Assembly: GCA_025602915.1 (NCBI GenBank)
Contig: JAHLJZ010000012.1
Coordinates: forward strand, 62,001-126,000
Length of the DNA: 64,000 nt
Reading direction: 5' to 3'
Source of the DNA: Paraphysoderma sedebokerense
Taxonomy: Eukaryota; Blastocladiomycota; Physodermatomycetes; Physodermatales; Physodermataceae
Shown here: positions 48,621-60,624 of the stretch, piece after piece
Numbering within the stretch: the first letter of the stretch is position 1
Layout of the letters: the number at the start of each line of letters is the position of its first letter
Made by a program: the position numbers and the translations under genes
The notes under the pieces: generated by a model
What the model saw: the letters and a program-made list of their open reading frames with translations, nothing else
Told to the model about the DNA's origin: nothing
Databases searched by the model: none

Positions 48621-48948
48621 CTACTAGACAAATTAGTACCTGATGCACTTGACTCGCCGAATTGAACCGAATTAGCCCCAGCATGGAGAGATAACGAGAA
48701 TTAAAGAATTAAAGGCAAATGATGAGAGCAACTTGACAACAATCATTGTTAGAATATAATTTCGTGTATATATAGTTGTAGCATTTATGCAATCAACTTG
48801 CCATGCAATGCGAATCCATGTTCTCGACTTTTCGGAGTTTGAACTCATTGAACGGATGCCAGAACTCCTTCCTCTTTCAACAGCGTATATAGACAGATAA
48901 GTCTTTCGCCTGTGGAATTATTGACATCCCGTATTCATATCGACAAAT

Positions 48949-50301
48949 ATGCACCCTTTTGCAACTCCATCCCGTTCAACATCTTCATCCCGTCGTAACC
49001 AACGGTCGCCTTCTACCCCACGGACGACTGATTCGCCATTCTTTGTCCGCCGCCCTTCATTCTCAACTGCCAAGAAACCCTCGTCATTCTCGCAGGCCAA
49101 ATTCACAAACGTCCAACAAAGCCCGACGACAAAGTTACCTGCGAGAGCTCAAACAGAGAAAAAAGTGCCATTCAGAAATGCTCTGGAATGGAATGTCGAT
49201 GAAAATGTGCCAGGGCCTGACGAGAATGACAAAGAAAATGTACAAGTCAACACTCAACATCTCAATTCTGGGAGTCAAACAAATGATAAAGGCTTAAAAC
49301 AATTACATAAGGTTGGTTTTTCTTCCAGTGATTTGTTTTTACTCTCCTTCACGCTTGAGGCCATATCACAACAAACCTGACGCGATTCTTTGATCCGGCT
49401 GGGAATATATTCCAATTTGATACTAGGTGATAACGCAGCTCCGCCAAGAGAATTTTGACTTGAAGTTGAAGTGTTACCATCGAGATGGCATGAATATGTC
49501 GAATGATACTCAAACAAAGGAAATCTCAACGTTATCCGAGCAGGTAACATTTCGATTTACTCTCTCGCGATGCCGTGAATACCGTATTGAATCTTCACAT
49601 GAAAATACGAATAGATGAAATTACTTCAAAACAAAATAGAAGCGCAGACGAAGATAATAAAATCGCAAGAGACGCTTTTAAACGAAGCATACGGTAATGG
49701 ACTTTGTTCTTTCTTTTCAACTGATTCGTCTTCTCGCGTTCACTAATCACACAATCCTCCATCACATCCTACAGCTCGAATCTCACTACTAGAATCTCAG
49801 ATAAAAACCACCTCATCAAAAAATGTACCATCAATCACGATATCTCGTTCAAACACACAAACTTCTCAATTCACCTCAACAATTCTAACCGACCGACCCG
49901 TATCGCACTCGATTCCGCATTCTCAACTTGACCCACAAGACTCCCTCATTCTTCCATCCGCACCCGATACTTCCCTCATTTCATTGTTAAATTTAACAGA
50001 AGATGGATTTTACATTGACGATCCTGTGAACGACAGTTTTAGCACCGTCGATGTAAATGATTCAGAAAAAGATATTCAGGCTACACCCAAGCCCAGGAGA
50101 ACTCGAGACGGATGCTTAGAATCCTCAGAAATCGATGGTCAAGCGGAAATCGGGAATTCGAGTAAACCAAATGAAAGTGTTGCTGGAATGGAAATAACGG
50201 AGAAACATCATGAACCAATGATATCTTCTCGACAACCAGTTAAGCAGGAAAAGAAGGTATTATTGTTACCAGATCCGTTGGCATTACTAGGTTTAAAGTG
50301 A
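48949..50301 (+). CDS. CM1 (centrosomin N-terminal motif) microtubule-nucleation protein
   Basis: Four exons: 48949-49311, 49427-49543, 49615-49693 and 49775-50301, giving 361 residues. After a basic Ser/Pro-rich N-terminus (STSSSRRNQRSPSTPR) the segment KGLKQLHKVITQLRQENFDL followed by KLKCYH resembles the CM1 motif of Cnn/CDK5RAP2/Mto1, which recruits and activates gamma-tubulin complexes. A coiled coil continues to about residue 190 and the rest is disordered. It is much shorter than animal homologs, nearer to fungal ones. A role at the basal body or spindle pole is inferred. Exon borders are GT-AG and in phase. Confidence 0.75.
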
Positions 50302-50709
50302 TCACAACAAAAAGATTTCATTCCTTCAGCCGTATGATTTTTGGTTCACTATAACCTCGATCCCGCAATTCTATATCGTGTAGCAATGCTTTTTGGTAGA
50401 ATTTAATGATATTCAATTTTGTGGAACAACGATAATACCGAGTTCCCCTATGCTAGAATTGTAGAATCAAAAGCATTACAGACATCAGGGCGTACGAATA
50501 TGTGTCGGGGATGGATGATTCGTTTTTGTATATATAATAAACTGACCACAATTCTACAACCCAGAGTTTCAGTTTGTTCATTCAAGTTTTTATTCTTCAA
50601 GTATTATACAGAATTTCGTCAATCTCGTCTTTTTCCATACAAATGTCGGTTTTGTTGCCATATTTCTAGTACATGAATACATCGATAAAATCGTACCATT
50701 AAAGCTGAC
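50302..50709. other. Convergent spacer
   Basis: 3' flanks of the CM1 gene and SmD2; nothing recognised. Confidence 0.5.
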
Positions 50710-51766
50710 TTAAGCGGCATTGTTTCTGAGAACTGTTGGGCAGCGACGAAAGAGTGGTAATTTAATGGAAATACGATGGAAGGGAATCAAGGATGTCAGC
50801 TGGTTTCAGAAATCACAAGAAGGATTGCGAAAGGACAGTGTTCGGAACGAGATAACACAAATATTAAGTATGAAACGAACCTAAAATGACACTATCCCCT
50901 CGTAAAAACATTTTAGAGATGAATCGATCTTTGTTTACTGGCTTAGCTTTCTTTTTGCCTTTACCGGTTCTGGGAATTTCAGTCCACATCTAATGTAACA
51001 ACGGCCGATTCGCGAGATTGGTGATTGAGCAAAGAGAAAAAGCAACCAATCATGACGGGAGATGAAGGAATCGAAATTGAAATTCAAGTGAGAATAGGAT
51101 GATGGCATTACAGTAATCAAATTTTATAAGGAAAAGGGGTGAGTTAGTGAGTCGAAGGACAACAACACTAAGTATGTCACAGAGTTCACGAATAAGCTGC
51201 TTTCACCGAAGAACCAAGTCAATCGCATTCCGGCCCAATCAAGACTCTCTATACCCCCAACTCATATTCGATGTATCAAACACCAAGCTTTGCACAAGAC
51301 ATAATAACAAAACACCAAATCAAAACACAAACCTCTTTCACATTTTCCAACACCATATTGCAATGTCTATCAAAAGCTTTCACTCTCGCCAACAATCGTC
51401 TATTATTTCGACAGTTGATCAGGATCTGAGAATTATTCTTTACAGCGTTTCGGAGGAGAGAGAGGGGACCGGTTGTGAATTCGGCTTCTTCGATTTCTCG
51501 AAGCTCTGCTTCGGTCATTTCAGTTTTAGGCTTGCTGTTAAGCGAATAATGTAATTACGATATAGATCATATGCGAGTTTAAGGCGAATTCGTTTTTCAT
51601 GACAAGACAAAACAGTAGGACATTAAACAGAGGAAATCAGATTTGTTAGCACTGCGAGGTGGCTGGTAGTCTAGTCATGATCACAAGAACCATAGTCATA
51701 AGGCCGATGACATTCATTCAAACTAACCCTATCCATGTTCTAGATAACAATCAATACGTACCTCAT
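50710..51766 (-). CDS. SNRPD2: Small nuclear ribonucleoprotein SmD2
   Basis: Four exons on the minus strand: 51766-51762, 51534-51333, 50989-50881 and 50732-50710, giving 112 residues (family about 118). The first coding exon is only five bases (ATGAG). Landmarks are [85 protein letters not shown] and the end LRNNAA. It forms the Sm ring of spliceosomal snRNPs. A perfect palindrome GTCACGTGAC lies at 51859-51868, about 95 bases before the ATG. Confidence 0.96.
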
Positions 51767-52325
51767 TTTTGATTTATCCTGCAATGTAGAGAACTGCTCT
51801 GACAGATGAGTTTCCCTCTCTGACAACACTCAACCAAAGTGAAATCGCCATGGCTACGGTCACGTGACTATGTAAACATTATTCGACACTTGGCGTTTGT
51901 TATCATGGGTCAAGAATTATTACCTGCAAAGCGTGTGGTTTCTAACTCAACGTAAAGAGATGCCTGACACGATCTGTATATCTACACTTTGAATATTTGA
52001 AAAGTTTGTTAGGAAGTAAAAAGCCAGGCAGGCAGTTGTTGTGTTATTCAGTCACCGAAACCCCTCTTCTAATTATATCAGTTTACACTGCAGTTTAGCA
52101 TGATCATTTGCGCTCTCTACTATTCGACTAAAAGTGTATTCCTGTCTTGCTATTCTCTTTACATCCTTCTTGTTAATACATAAGAGAATCAATACGTCAT
52201 GGAATCACGTGACGAGGGAACGCCGTCCTTTGTTCTCTTTGTTCGCTCTTTCGTCAGTCGGACTCGCTCTCTCCATCGGACAGGACAACATATATATCAT
52301 ATATCTGCGCACATTAGAACACGCA
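51767..52325. promoter_or_regulatory. Divergent promoter region SmD2 / MGM101
   Basis: Contains two E-boxes: GTCACGTGAC at 51859-51868 near SmD2 and TCACGTGAC at 52205-52213, about 115 bases before the MGM101 ATG. Only short frames otherwise. Confidence 0.5.
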
Positions 52326-53411
52326 ATGTTTCTCGCACCCATACGTCAGACTCTCGTGAAACCTCCGCTTTCGCTTCCCCTCTTGGGCGGGCTCGGTTCG
52401 GTATGCTTCTCCGCCGTCATTAGTCGTCACCACAATCTTTCGTTGATGCTGGCTAACGTGAAATGATTGAATGATATAGGCATTCTCAAGGTTATATTCC
52501 CGTCAAGCTTACACCTATACACCTGCTTCGAGTTCGACTTCGGCCAGCGCCAACAGCTCCCCTTCTTCTCAAAGTAACCCTCCCTCGCACGACTTGTCTA
52601 ATTTCAACGAATCTGTCGGGTCACCGTCTTCCTCCGGCGCTCTCGCCACAAGCATAGATTCTTCAGAATCAAACGATAATGGCAATGGCAATGGCGGCCC
52701 TACGATACCTTACATGGACGACCCGTATCGTGGTATCGCGGCCGAACCGTTCCCAGATAAGGTGGTCGATGTTTTGTTGGAGCCTGTAAATCCTGATGAT
52801 GTAGAGATTAAACCTGACGGAATATTGTATTTACCGGAAATCAAGTATAGAAGAATCCTAAACAGAGCGTTTAGACCTGGCGGTATGTATCAAATCGTTT
52901 TATTAGGTCTGGCTTAATGTCGGGGTGATTGTAACTCTTGTCAAACTCTGGCGGGAACGGTATAACTTCACAAACCATTGAAGTCGACACGATTGACTGA
53001 CTGTGTGCCATGTTTCTCTTCTTTTTTCGTTGATTCGCTCTGTAATAAACCGTTGTGACAGGATGGGCACTTTCTCCACGAGGGCCGCATGCAATTTACA
53101 AATCCATCATATCTCGGGAATACGCTCTCTTTTGTCTTGGCCGCTACGTTTCGCAAGCTCGAGGAGAACAAGAATTCTTTGATCCCAAGAATCTTGCAAC
53201 AGCCATGGAAGGATGCAAAAGTAACGCGTTGATGAGGTGTTGCAAGGATTTGGGTATTGCCAGTGAACTGTGGGATCCGACTTTTATTAGAAGCTTTAAA
53301 GAAAAATTCTGTGATAATGTTTGGGTTACCCACATGACGAGGAAGAACAAACTAAAAGTCTGGAAGAAGAAGGGACAAAAGTTGGATTATCCTTATGACG
53401 AGTCCAAGTAA
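52326..53411 (+). CDS. MGM101: Mitochondrial genome maintenance protein Mgm101
   Basis: Three exons: 52326-52400, 52480-52882 and 53062-53411, giving 275 residues. Exon 1 encodes a mitochondrial leader ([16 protein letters not shown]) and a Ser-rich linker follows. The conserved core runs from [18 protein letters not shown] through [48 protein letters not shown] and the hallmark [20 protein letters not shown]. Mgm101 is a Rad52-like single-strand annealing protein that maintains mtDNA. An E-box lies 115-120 bases upstream of the start. Confidence 0.96.
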
Positions 53412-53670
53412 AGTTGATTATTCGGTTTCTGTCTGTACATATTTGCTCAAATTAGGATGTTTTCCAAATAAATACTTGCTTTTTTCAGTAAATATAACTG
53501 TTAAATCTATATTATCATCGTAATATATTGTCAATGTCAGATTGTAAGAAATCCCAATTCCGTGCACGTGATTCCCTCTTTCGAATTCCCTGCTAAACTC
53601 TCTCTGGAATTCGTTGCTCCTCATTCAATTCATTCAATCTACAATCGTCGTCGTATCATCAACTGCAATC

Positions 53671-56030
53671 ATGGAAGGCAAACTCACAAAGATGGAAAAG
53701 GATTTTGGTCCTACCTGTGATCAAGTCCTTCCCCAAACCACAACTCTTGCACAGGTGCGTCCGATTTACTTGAATCAGTCGATAAAACCAACGATAATCG
53801 AAACAAAACGTCACTGACATGTTACAATACTTATTGTCGTTCGTTTATCGTTATTGAAAATGCCTATCCATATTTTGTGTCGAATTTAGAACGGAAAACT
53901 GAATGAAGCCCTCGAGCAACTTATGGTCTTGGAAAAACAAACACGTAACGTACGTCATCACTCCTTACGGGCGAGATTCGACTATCATTCCTTCCACTAA
54001 TTTTCATTCTAAATCAACCTCGTACGGAATATAAAATGATGAAATGATTTATCACCGCAATTTACCGATATTCAATGCAATTCATTGAAATTCCAATAGG
54101 GTGCGGACTTGGCGTCCAACACACGAGTGTTAATCCATATCATCAAGTTATGTTATGAATCCAAAAACCTGAAAGCTTTGAACGAAAATATCGTCGTACT
54201 GAGCAAGAAACATGGAGCATTGAAGCAGGTTAGAAATTATTTCCCCCTTTCTTCTGATTTCACACATCTACGTCGCTGAATACGCAAGAATTGAAACTGA
54301 TCAATTAATTTTGCGTAGGCTATCACAAAAATGGTTCAAGAAGCGATGACTTATGTCGAGAAGTTGACGGAAAGAAAGCAAAAGTTAGAATTGATTGAAA
54401 CGTTGAGAACTGTCACCGAAGGAAAGGTAACCGTTATTCAAAGGTTTTGGTGTTCCGTACATCCCGTTCTGACAGTTCTGCTTTCATCTCTTTCAATGAA
54501 ATTGGCGATTACGGATGCTATAGATCTATGTTGAAGTTGAAAGGGCCAGATTAACTCGCATTCTGTCACAAATGAAGGAAGCAGAAGGAAATATGGTTGA
54601 GGCAGCTGATATTTTGCAAGAGTTACAGGTTCAGTATTTTTAATATTTTCGCCCCGCTGCTGCGAGTCTCGCTTCTAATCGATCCCCCGTTGCTCTTCTC
54701 CGTCTTTTGCGTTTTTTCCCGAATTCTTGTTGGCAGGTCGAAACATTTGGATCCATGGAGAAGCGTGAGAAGACCGATTTCATTCTTGAGCAAATGAGAT
54801 TGTGTCTTGCCAAGAAAGATTATACTAGAACTCAAATTATCAGTCGAAAGATTAATACGAAATACTTTGACGATGTGGAAGTCTCTGTAAGCATTTGCTT
54901 TCGTTTCCTGCCTGATGGAGTGACGCTATTCCCGACCATATGAGATGTCTAACTATAATCTGAATCTGGCTCCTTGATCAATTCAGGATCTCAAACTTCG
55001 ATATTATGAGCTGATGATTCAACATGCACTTCATTCAAACCAATATCTTAACATTTGTAAATACTACCGACATGTTTTTGATACTAAAAGCATTCAAGAC
55101 GAAGAGGCCAAGTGGAAAGAGGTAGATATTGCTCATCTGATTTTCACTTATTTCATGATGCGAGATTGAATTCGACATTAACCGGTCTATATAGATTCTT
55201 TGCTTCGTCGTTACATTCATCGTGATGTCTCCGTATGATAACGAACAATCCGATTTAATTCATCGTATATATCAAGATGAAAAATTGGGGAAGGTTCCAG
55301 TTTACAAGTACGTAATCCACTGTCGAATATCGATTTTATCCATCACATTGACGAACGTTATTATTGCATGAATAGGGATTTGATTAAACTTTTTATTACG
55401 CCAGAACTGATGCGATGGCCTAAAATTGAAGAAATTTATGGTGTCACATTGAAAAAGACGTACGCTTTTGATACTAAGACTGAAGGTGGTGTCACTAGAT
55501 GGAACGATTTCCATAAAAGAGTGATTGAACATGTGAGTTTTTTAACACGTCTACCAGTGCGGATGGATCGTGGAGAATTCGTGAACTATAATATTCATAT
55601 TTTACTAACAATAACTGGCATTGTTTGTCCATTTTTATGTTAGAATATTCGCGTCATTGCCAAGTATTACACTCGTATCACCACAAAACGATTGACACAA
55701 CTTTTAGATCTCCCAGAGAAAGTACGTTTCTCTTCTAATTTCAACAAAACATGTCCCTGACTGCTGCTTTGGTTGCTAATCACATTTCACTGCGTTTTAC
55801 AGGACGCCGAAGATTTTCTCTCCCGTCTCGTTGTATCGAAAACCATCTATGCTAAAATAGACCGACCGTCTGGAATCATCACATTCAGGGCAGCCCAAAA
55901 CCCCGAAGAATTGTTAAACAACTGGAGCAGAAATATTAAGGACTTGTTGGGATTAATTGAAAAGACTGGTCATTTGATTACAAAGGAGGAAATGGTTGCC
56001 GGTATCAAAAAGGTTAATGTCGGAGCATAG
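53671..56030 (+). CDS. RPN5: 26S proteasome regulatory subunit Rpn5 (PSMD12)
   Basis: Eleven exons: 53671-53754, 53890-53949, 54100-54228, 54319-54426, 54524-54628, 54737-54886, 54987-55121, 55195-55307, 55376-55532, 55644-55721 and 55803-56030, giving 448 residues (human about 456). Landmarks: [88 protein letters not shown], then the C-terminal PCI/winged helix ([28 protein letters not shown]). It is a lid subunit that positions the deubiquitinase Rpn11. GCACGTGA occurs about 100 bases before the ATG. Confidence 0.96.
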
Positions 56031-56327
56031 GAGCCTCTCACGTGAAAATACGGTTATACATATTGACGTGCGACGGCCAAGCCTAACGTAAACTGATATC
56101 ATTGTGTTTTGTAAACAAGTTGAAATAAACAAATCTATCTCTTGTCTGATCACTGTGATCTTGCTATTGGCAGCATATCTTGTGCCTTGCGATGTGGTTT
56201 CCCGGCACGAATTTCCATAGCGACGACGCACGTGACGCATGTAAGCTCGATCTTCATTATCACCTGAACTTACGCAAGACTTGCATCAATTAGGGTGAAG
56301 TGAAAGTCATAAATATTTAAGCATACC

Positions 56328-57381
56328 ATGACGCCTATCCTATTGAGAAATATATCGTCTCGTTTCAGACATGCTACTGTGTCGTGCAAGGGGATAACAG
56401 CCGCCCCCGTTTTCCACCTATACCGACAGAACTCTTCCACCACCACTCAACCCTCCTCTAATCCAACCCACTCTACCAATCCTCCACCGTCTTCATCGTC
56501 ATCTGAAACACAACAACAGTCCTCTGACTCAGGTATATCATGGAACGAATATTTTTCACTCCGAGCGTCACAACGAAGTAGAAGAAAATGGTTTCTAGTA
56601 GGTGGTGTTCCAATCGGGTTTGTGGGTGGATCAGCATATCCCATGTTTTATTATGAATTCGAAATTGTCGAACCAATATTGGGAATGGATCCGGCTATTG
56701 CTGTTGGTCTTGGAACGGTGGGTTGCGGTATGTATTTTGAAGTTCACTTATCGTTGGCTCGTGTCTGAATTGGCTGTATTGGAGGTAGATATAAGGGTGT
56801 AACGTGGGCTAACGGGAAAGAATCGAATGATGTGTATTGATTGATTGAGCTAACTGGCAATATTAACTTGTATTATAAGGTTTTCTGGGGGCGACTGTTG
56901 CACCTTCATTGATGGAAGCGATATGGCGGTTATTTAATCGCAAGACCGTTGCGAAAATGGAATCGGTTCGTTATTCTAAACTTCTATTCTTATCATAACG
57001 ACTTGGTAGACCGGCCTGTATTGATTAATGTACTTTTCACTTTCCTATTAACAGAAAGATAAAGATTTTTACCAACGAGTTATCAAGTATCGCGCCGACC
57101 CTGAATTCACGAACCTCGTTCCGGGAAGTGGCACAAAATCCCAAAGAAATGCGGTTGCCAATGATTACTACGGTGAAAAAATTACAAGTAAATCTCTGTA
57201 TAGACAATGGTTGAGAAGGCAGAATGAGTTGAAACGACAAGGCGAGTTTCAGTTGCAGTTGAAGAGGATGGAAAAGTTGGCAAAGAAAGAACAAGCTGAA
57301 TTTGATATTTTGGCGCAATTGAAAGATCAGAGCGAAGGAGCCGGGGCAGAAGATGTCAAAACAAGTGTGAAGAAGGCTTAG
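56328..57381 (+). CDS. PAM17: Pam17-like subunit of the TIM23 import motor
   Basis: Three exons: 56328-56727, 56880-56965 and 57055-57381, giving 270 residues. A mitochondrial leader (LLRNISSRFRHATVSCKG) and low-complexity linker precede WNEYFSLRASQRSRRKW, two membrane segments (WFLVGGVPIGFVGGSAYPMF; GLGTVGCGFLGATVAPSL), and the Pam17 signature DYYGEKITSKSLYRQWLRRQ. Pam17 sits in the inner membrane and assists the presequence translocase-associated motor. The C-terminal coiled tail (KRMEKLAKKEQAEFD) is longer than I recall for yeast. CACGTGAC lies 94-99 bases before the ATG. Confidence 0.9.
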
Positions 57382-57842
57382 AAATGGGGTAATCGGTAGA
57401 TGTGTGAGAATTCAAATTGATGCAATTTGTTCTTTTGGATGAGAAATAGTTATTTGGAGAGGTACATCGACTGGATTTCTCATTATACTGTCTGTAATTG
57501 GTGGTTGAACGGGGCTATACATACCCTTTAGGACAATTAGTCGTTTTTCTCAACAAGATTAGTGAGATAATATAATTATTGAACAACTTCTATTTGCTTC
57601 CTATCTTATGTCAGCTTTTACTTTTCTCTAAGCAAGCAAACATACCATTACCGTGCATTTCTTATGCCTTTCCCAGATTCTGCCGTCACGTCGGAATTCT
57701 GTTTGGCGATCTGGATTGCAATTCTCTGGGACATCAGAATAGACTCCGTCTGATATACGGTCACATCCAAATCGAAAGCTGAACTTCTTCCCATTTGCAC
57801 GATAGCATCTTAAAACAAAGATATTCTCAGAATTACGGATCA
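57382..57842. other. Spacer upstream of the repeat protein
   Basis: Nothing recognised besides flanking sequence. Confidence 0.45.
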
Positions 57843-58636
57843 ATGGATCATAGTTCCCTTACAGGTCGAGTTTCGGTTAGGGAACATTTACAAGCCACTG
57901 TGGGATTGATTCCTAAAGGTACATTTATTAAACCATTGCTCTCTAAGCATAATGCGAATGCTATGCTGACAGTTACACTCTCATATGGATAACTCGCAAC
58001 ATTCATTTCTCTGCATTCATTGTTGGCGTCCCGTTCATCGCGTTTTCCGTCTTATTTAACCCCTAACACATGTATTGACACAACATCATTTGAATCCCAC
58101 ATTCATTCAATCGAATAGACGCAATAGGCTGGCTGTATGTCGCTCGTGGGTACTACAAACTGAAAGATTATCATGCCGTGATTGAAGCAGTGACACCGTG
58201 TTTACGAAATGAACGGACAAAGAAAGAGGCTCAGCATTTATTGGCTTTTGGGTTTTTACATACTGGACAGGTAAGGTATTGATGATATCGTTATTGTAAT
58301 GTTTCAGAGAAAAAGTGTTTCCAAATGGACAGTGCATTGATCTCGCCGGGTAGAATGTGATATAGAAAGATGATTAGGGGAAGCCGGACCTGAGTTGACG
58401 TTGAAATCGTAACTGAGTATTTATTCCCTATTTTGATGAACCAAAGACGGAAGCAGCTGTAGGTGCATTCCTTAAGTCTGTAATGTTAGGTAACGACACC
58501 GATTGGCAATGTCTGGTTGAAATATTATACGATAATCCGGTAAGCATTATGACTCGATCATTCTCTTGGCACTACAGATTTGTGGATTTACTCACATACT
58601 TAATCTTTATTGTTGTAGAAACTGAAAATCAATTAA
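57843..58636 (+). CDS. Small TPR-like helical-repeat protein
   Basis: Four exons: 57843-57918, 58119-58270, 58447-58539 and 58619-58636, giving 112 residues. The central part alternates amphipathic helices in the TPR style: GWLYVARGYYKLKDYHAVIE, TKKEAQHLLAFGFLHTGQ, TEAAVGAFLKSVMLGNDTDW. No membrane anchor, so a Fis1-type protein is unlikely. The start is the first ATG in frame; a longer N-terminus could exist through an exon near 57795. Family not identified. Confidence 0.6.
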
Positions 58637-59105
58637 AAGGGTCGTAGTTTGGCCGATTTTTGTTGAATTCCAGGATATCAACGTGTAGTGTCTGGTGGTA
58701 TATCTTCATTGTGGTGAAATGGATTGCAGGAGACTTTATATCATGTGTTCCCTTCACTTTGTAGATATGAATTTGTAATCTATGATGAAACAACTTAACA
58801 GATGATACGGGAACGCAATAGATCCCAAACAATCATCGGTGCTGAAAATGGAACCATCTCAATGGTAGCATTGAAGAATTTGCTTACGAGCACTATAATT
58901 CAACATAACGTCTGGCAACAAAAAGTTTATTAACCCACTAAAACTAAGAAATGATACACTATTGACTAGGTTACTTGGAATTAAACTCTTCCATCCATTA
59001 GTTTTTACGACTAATTCGTGATGTTACGGATGATTTGTGAATAGGAATTGAATGGTTATAAGAGTTCGAGTGCCATTGCTAATAAGCAGCCGTTTTACAG
59101 TAAAG
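58637..59105. other. Convergent spacer
   Basis: 3' flanks; only short frames. Confidence 0.5.
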
Positions 59106-60454
59106 TTACTTTCTGGTTGAGCCAGCATCAGCCCTACAAAGTTAAGGATGGTGAGTTAGCAAGCTCTAAATCCAACAAACAAATCCTGAATGAAATCCAT
59201 ACTTGATGTTTCCGACATTCAACAGCAAAGTATCACTATCGAGAAGAACTCTGTTGCCACCAGAGCTGATGATTCCGGCAATTTCTCTAGCCATTTCGAT
59301 CTGTCGAAGAGCAAGGAAACCAGGTTTATTCTTGATGGCTTCACCGATAAGTTCAGCTGAACGGGCTTCTCCCTGTGCTTTAATGATAATGGATTGCTTT
59401 TCTTGCTTGGCTCGCTCGACAACGAAGGCAGCTTGTTGCGCTTGCTGTTGGGCTGTTAAAACAAGGTGAAATGTTAAAATGGGCGAATTTGTCAGGATGT
59501 TGGACGGTCTAGAAGGACGTACCGATCTGTTTGGCTTCAACGGCGTGAGTAAATTCCGGAGAGAAAGCAACATGAGTAATAGAAACATCATCGAGAACAA
59601 TATTGAATCGAAGAGCACGCTTCACGATATTTTCTCGCACGAGACGGGATACCTATACAGTAATAACATGTTACTACTGAAACTTCAGATGACGAAGAAC
59701 ATGGCCAGATCTTACTCTTTCACGCTGAGTGATCAACTGAGAAGCGTTAAACTGTGCAACCACACTTTTCAAAACTTCGTTCACGATGGAAGGTAACACT
59801 CGCTCATCGTAATCAGTGCCGAGGTTACGATAAATAGATGGCAGATTATCGGGACTTGGTCGAGAAAGGACACGAAGTGTGATATTGACCATCTGTAAAT
59901 CTGTATATAGTATAATCAAAGATAGAAGTGTAGAAAATCATTATCAATACTTTCTGGAGTAAGTAAGTCTATACCTGAATTAGTAATTACCTTTAGTTCC
60001 AGTCAAGGAAGCGATATTCCTTGGTTTAGCTCGAACGTCGTACACAATAGGAGTTTCAAACCACGGAATGACGAAGTGGGTTCCTTCACTGTACACTTGA
60101 TCTAACACTCCAAAAATACGAGAGTATTTGATAGCTCTGTGACCGCCATCGACTAGAGACACAAATTAGAAAAGGCAAAGCAATTCAATCGACGATCGAA
60201 TTTGATATTGTCAAGCACGATAAAAAGGGTATCGGATGAGGAAAGAAGAATCATTCAAGTCTTGTCAGTATGTCAATTCAAATTCCCATAAGGTAACATC
60301 AGTACCAACCGTTAAATAAACTAGCGTTGACACCATACGCCAAACCACCAAGACCGATAAGAGCTCCTAATCCGCCGATCGTCCCTCCAGATGGAGCACC
60401 ACCAGCGGTTACTTTTGATGCAGCCTTTTGAAATGCACCTCTGAGATTGTTCAT
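59106..60454 (-). CDS. PHB2: Prohibitin-2
   Basis: Six exons on the minus strand: 60454-60310, 60152-59991, 59900-59716, 59652-59523, 59452-59203 and 59133-59106, giving 299 residues, the human length. Landmarks are the N-terminal anchor [91 protein letters not shown], and the coiled coil [23 protein letters not shown]1 and PHB2 form ring scaffolds in the mitochondrial inner membrane. The final 28-base exon (KADAGSTRK) was fixed by phase. Divergent from UBA4 with 170 bases between start codons. Confidence 0.96.
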
Positions 60455-60624
60455 ATTTTCTGTATTATATTCTGTTTGGGTTGGTTCCAACTGACGCCTA
60501 CGAATATCCTGATAAGTTTCGGCCGAATTTTTCTTTTTGTTTACTGAAAGTTCGTCTCTAGGACAGCACGTGACTCACATTTACTGTTACTTGTTCAATT
60601 AATTAAACCACAAAAATCATTCGA
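60455..60624. promoter_or_regulatory. Bidirectional promoter PHB2 / UBA4
   Basis: 170 bases between two start codons. It contains CACGTGAC at 60567-60574 and the palindrome TTCGGCCGAA at 60518-60527. Regulation by bHLH factors is inference. Confidence 0.5.

Noticed and set aside
48641-48684. A 19-base intron joining an upstream ATG to the 48303-48620 frame
   Set aside because: Too short to be a plausible spliceosomal intron; the frame is left without a confirmed start.
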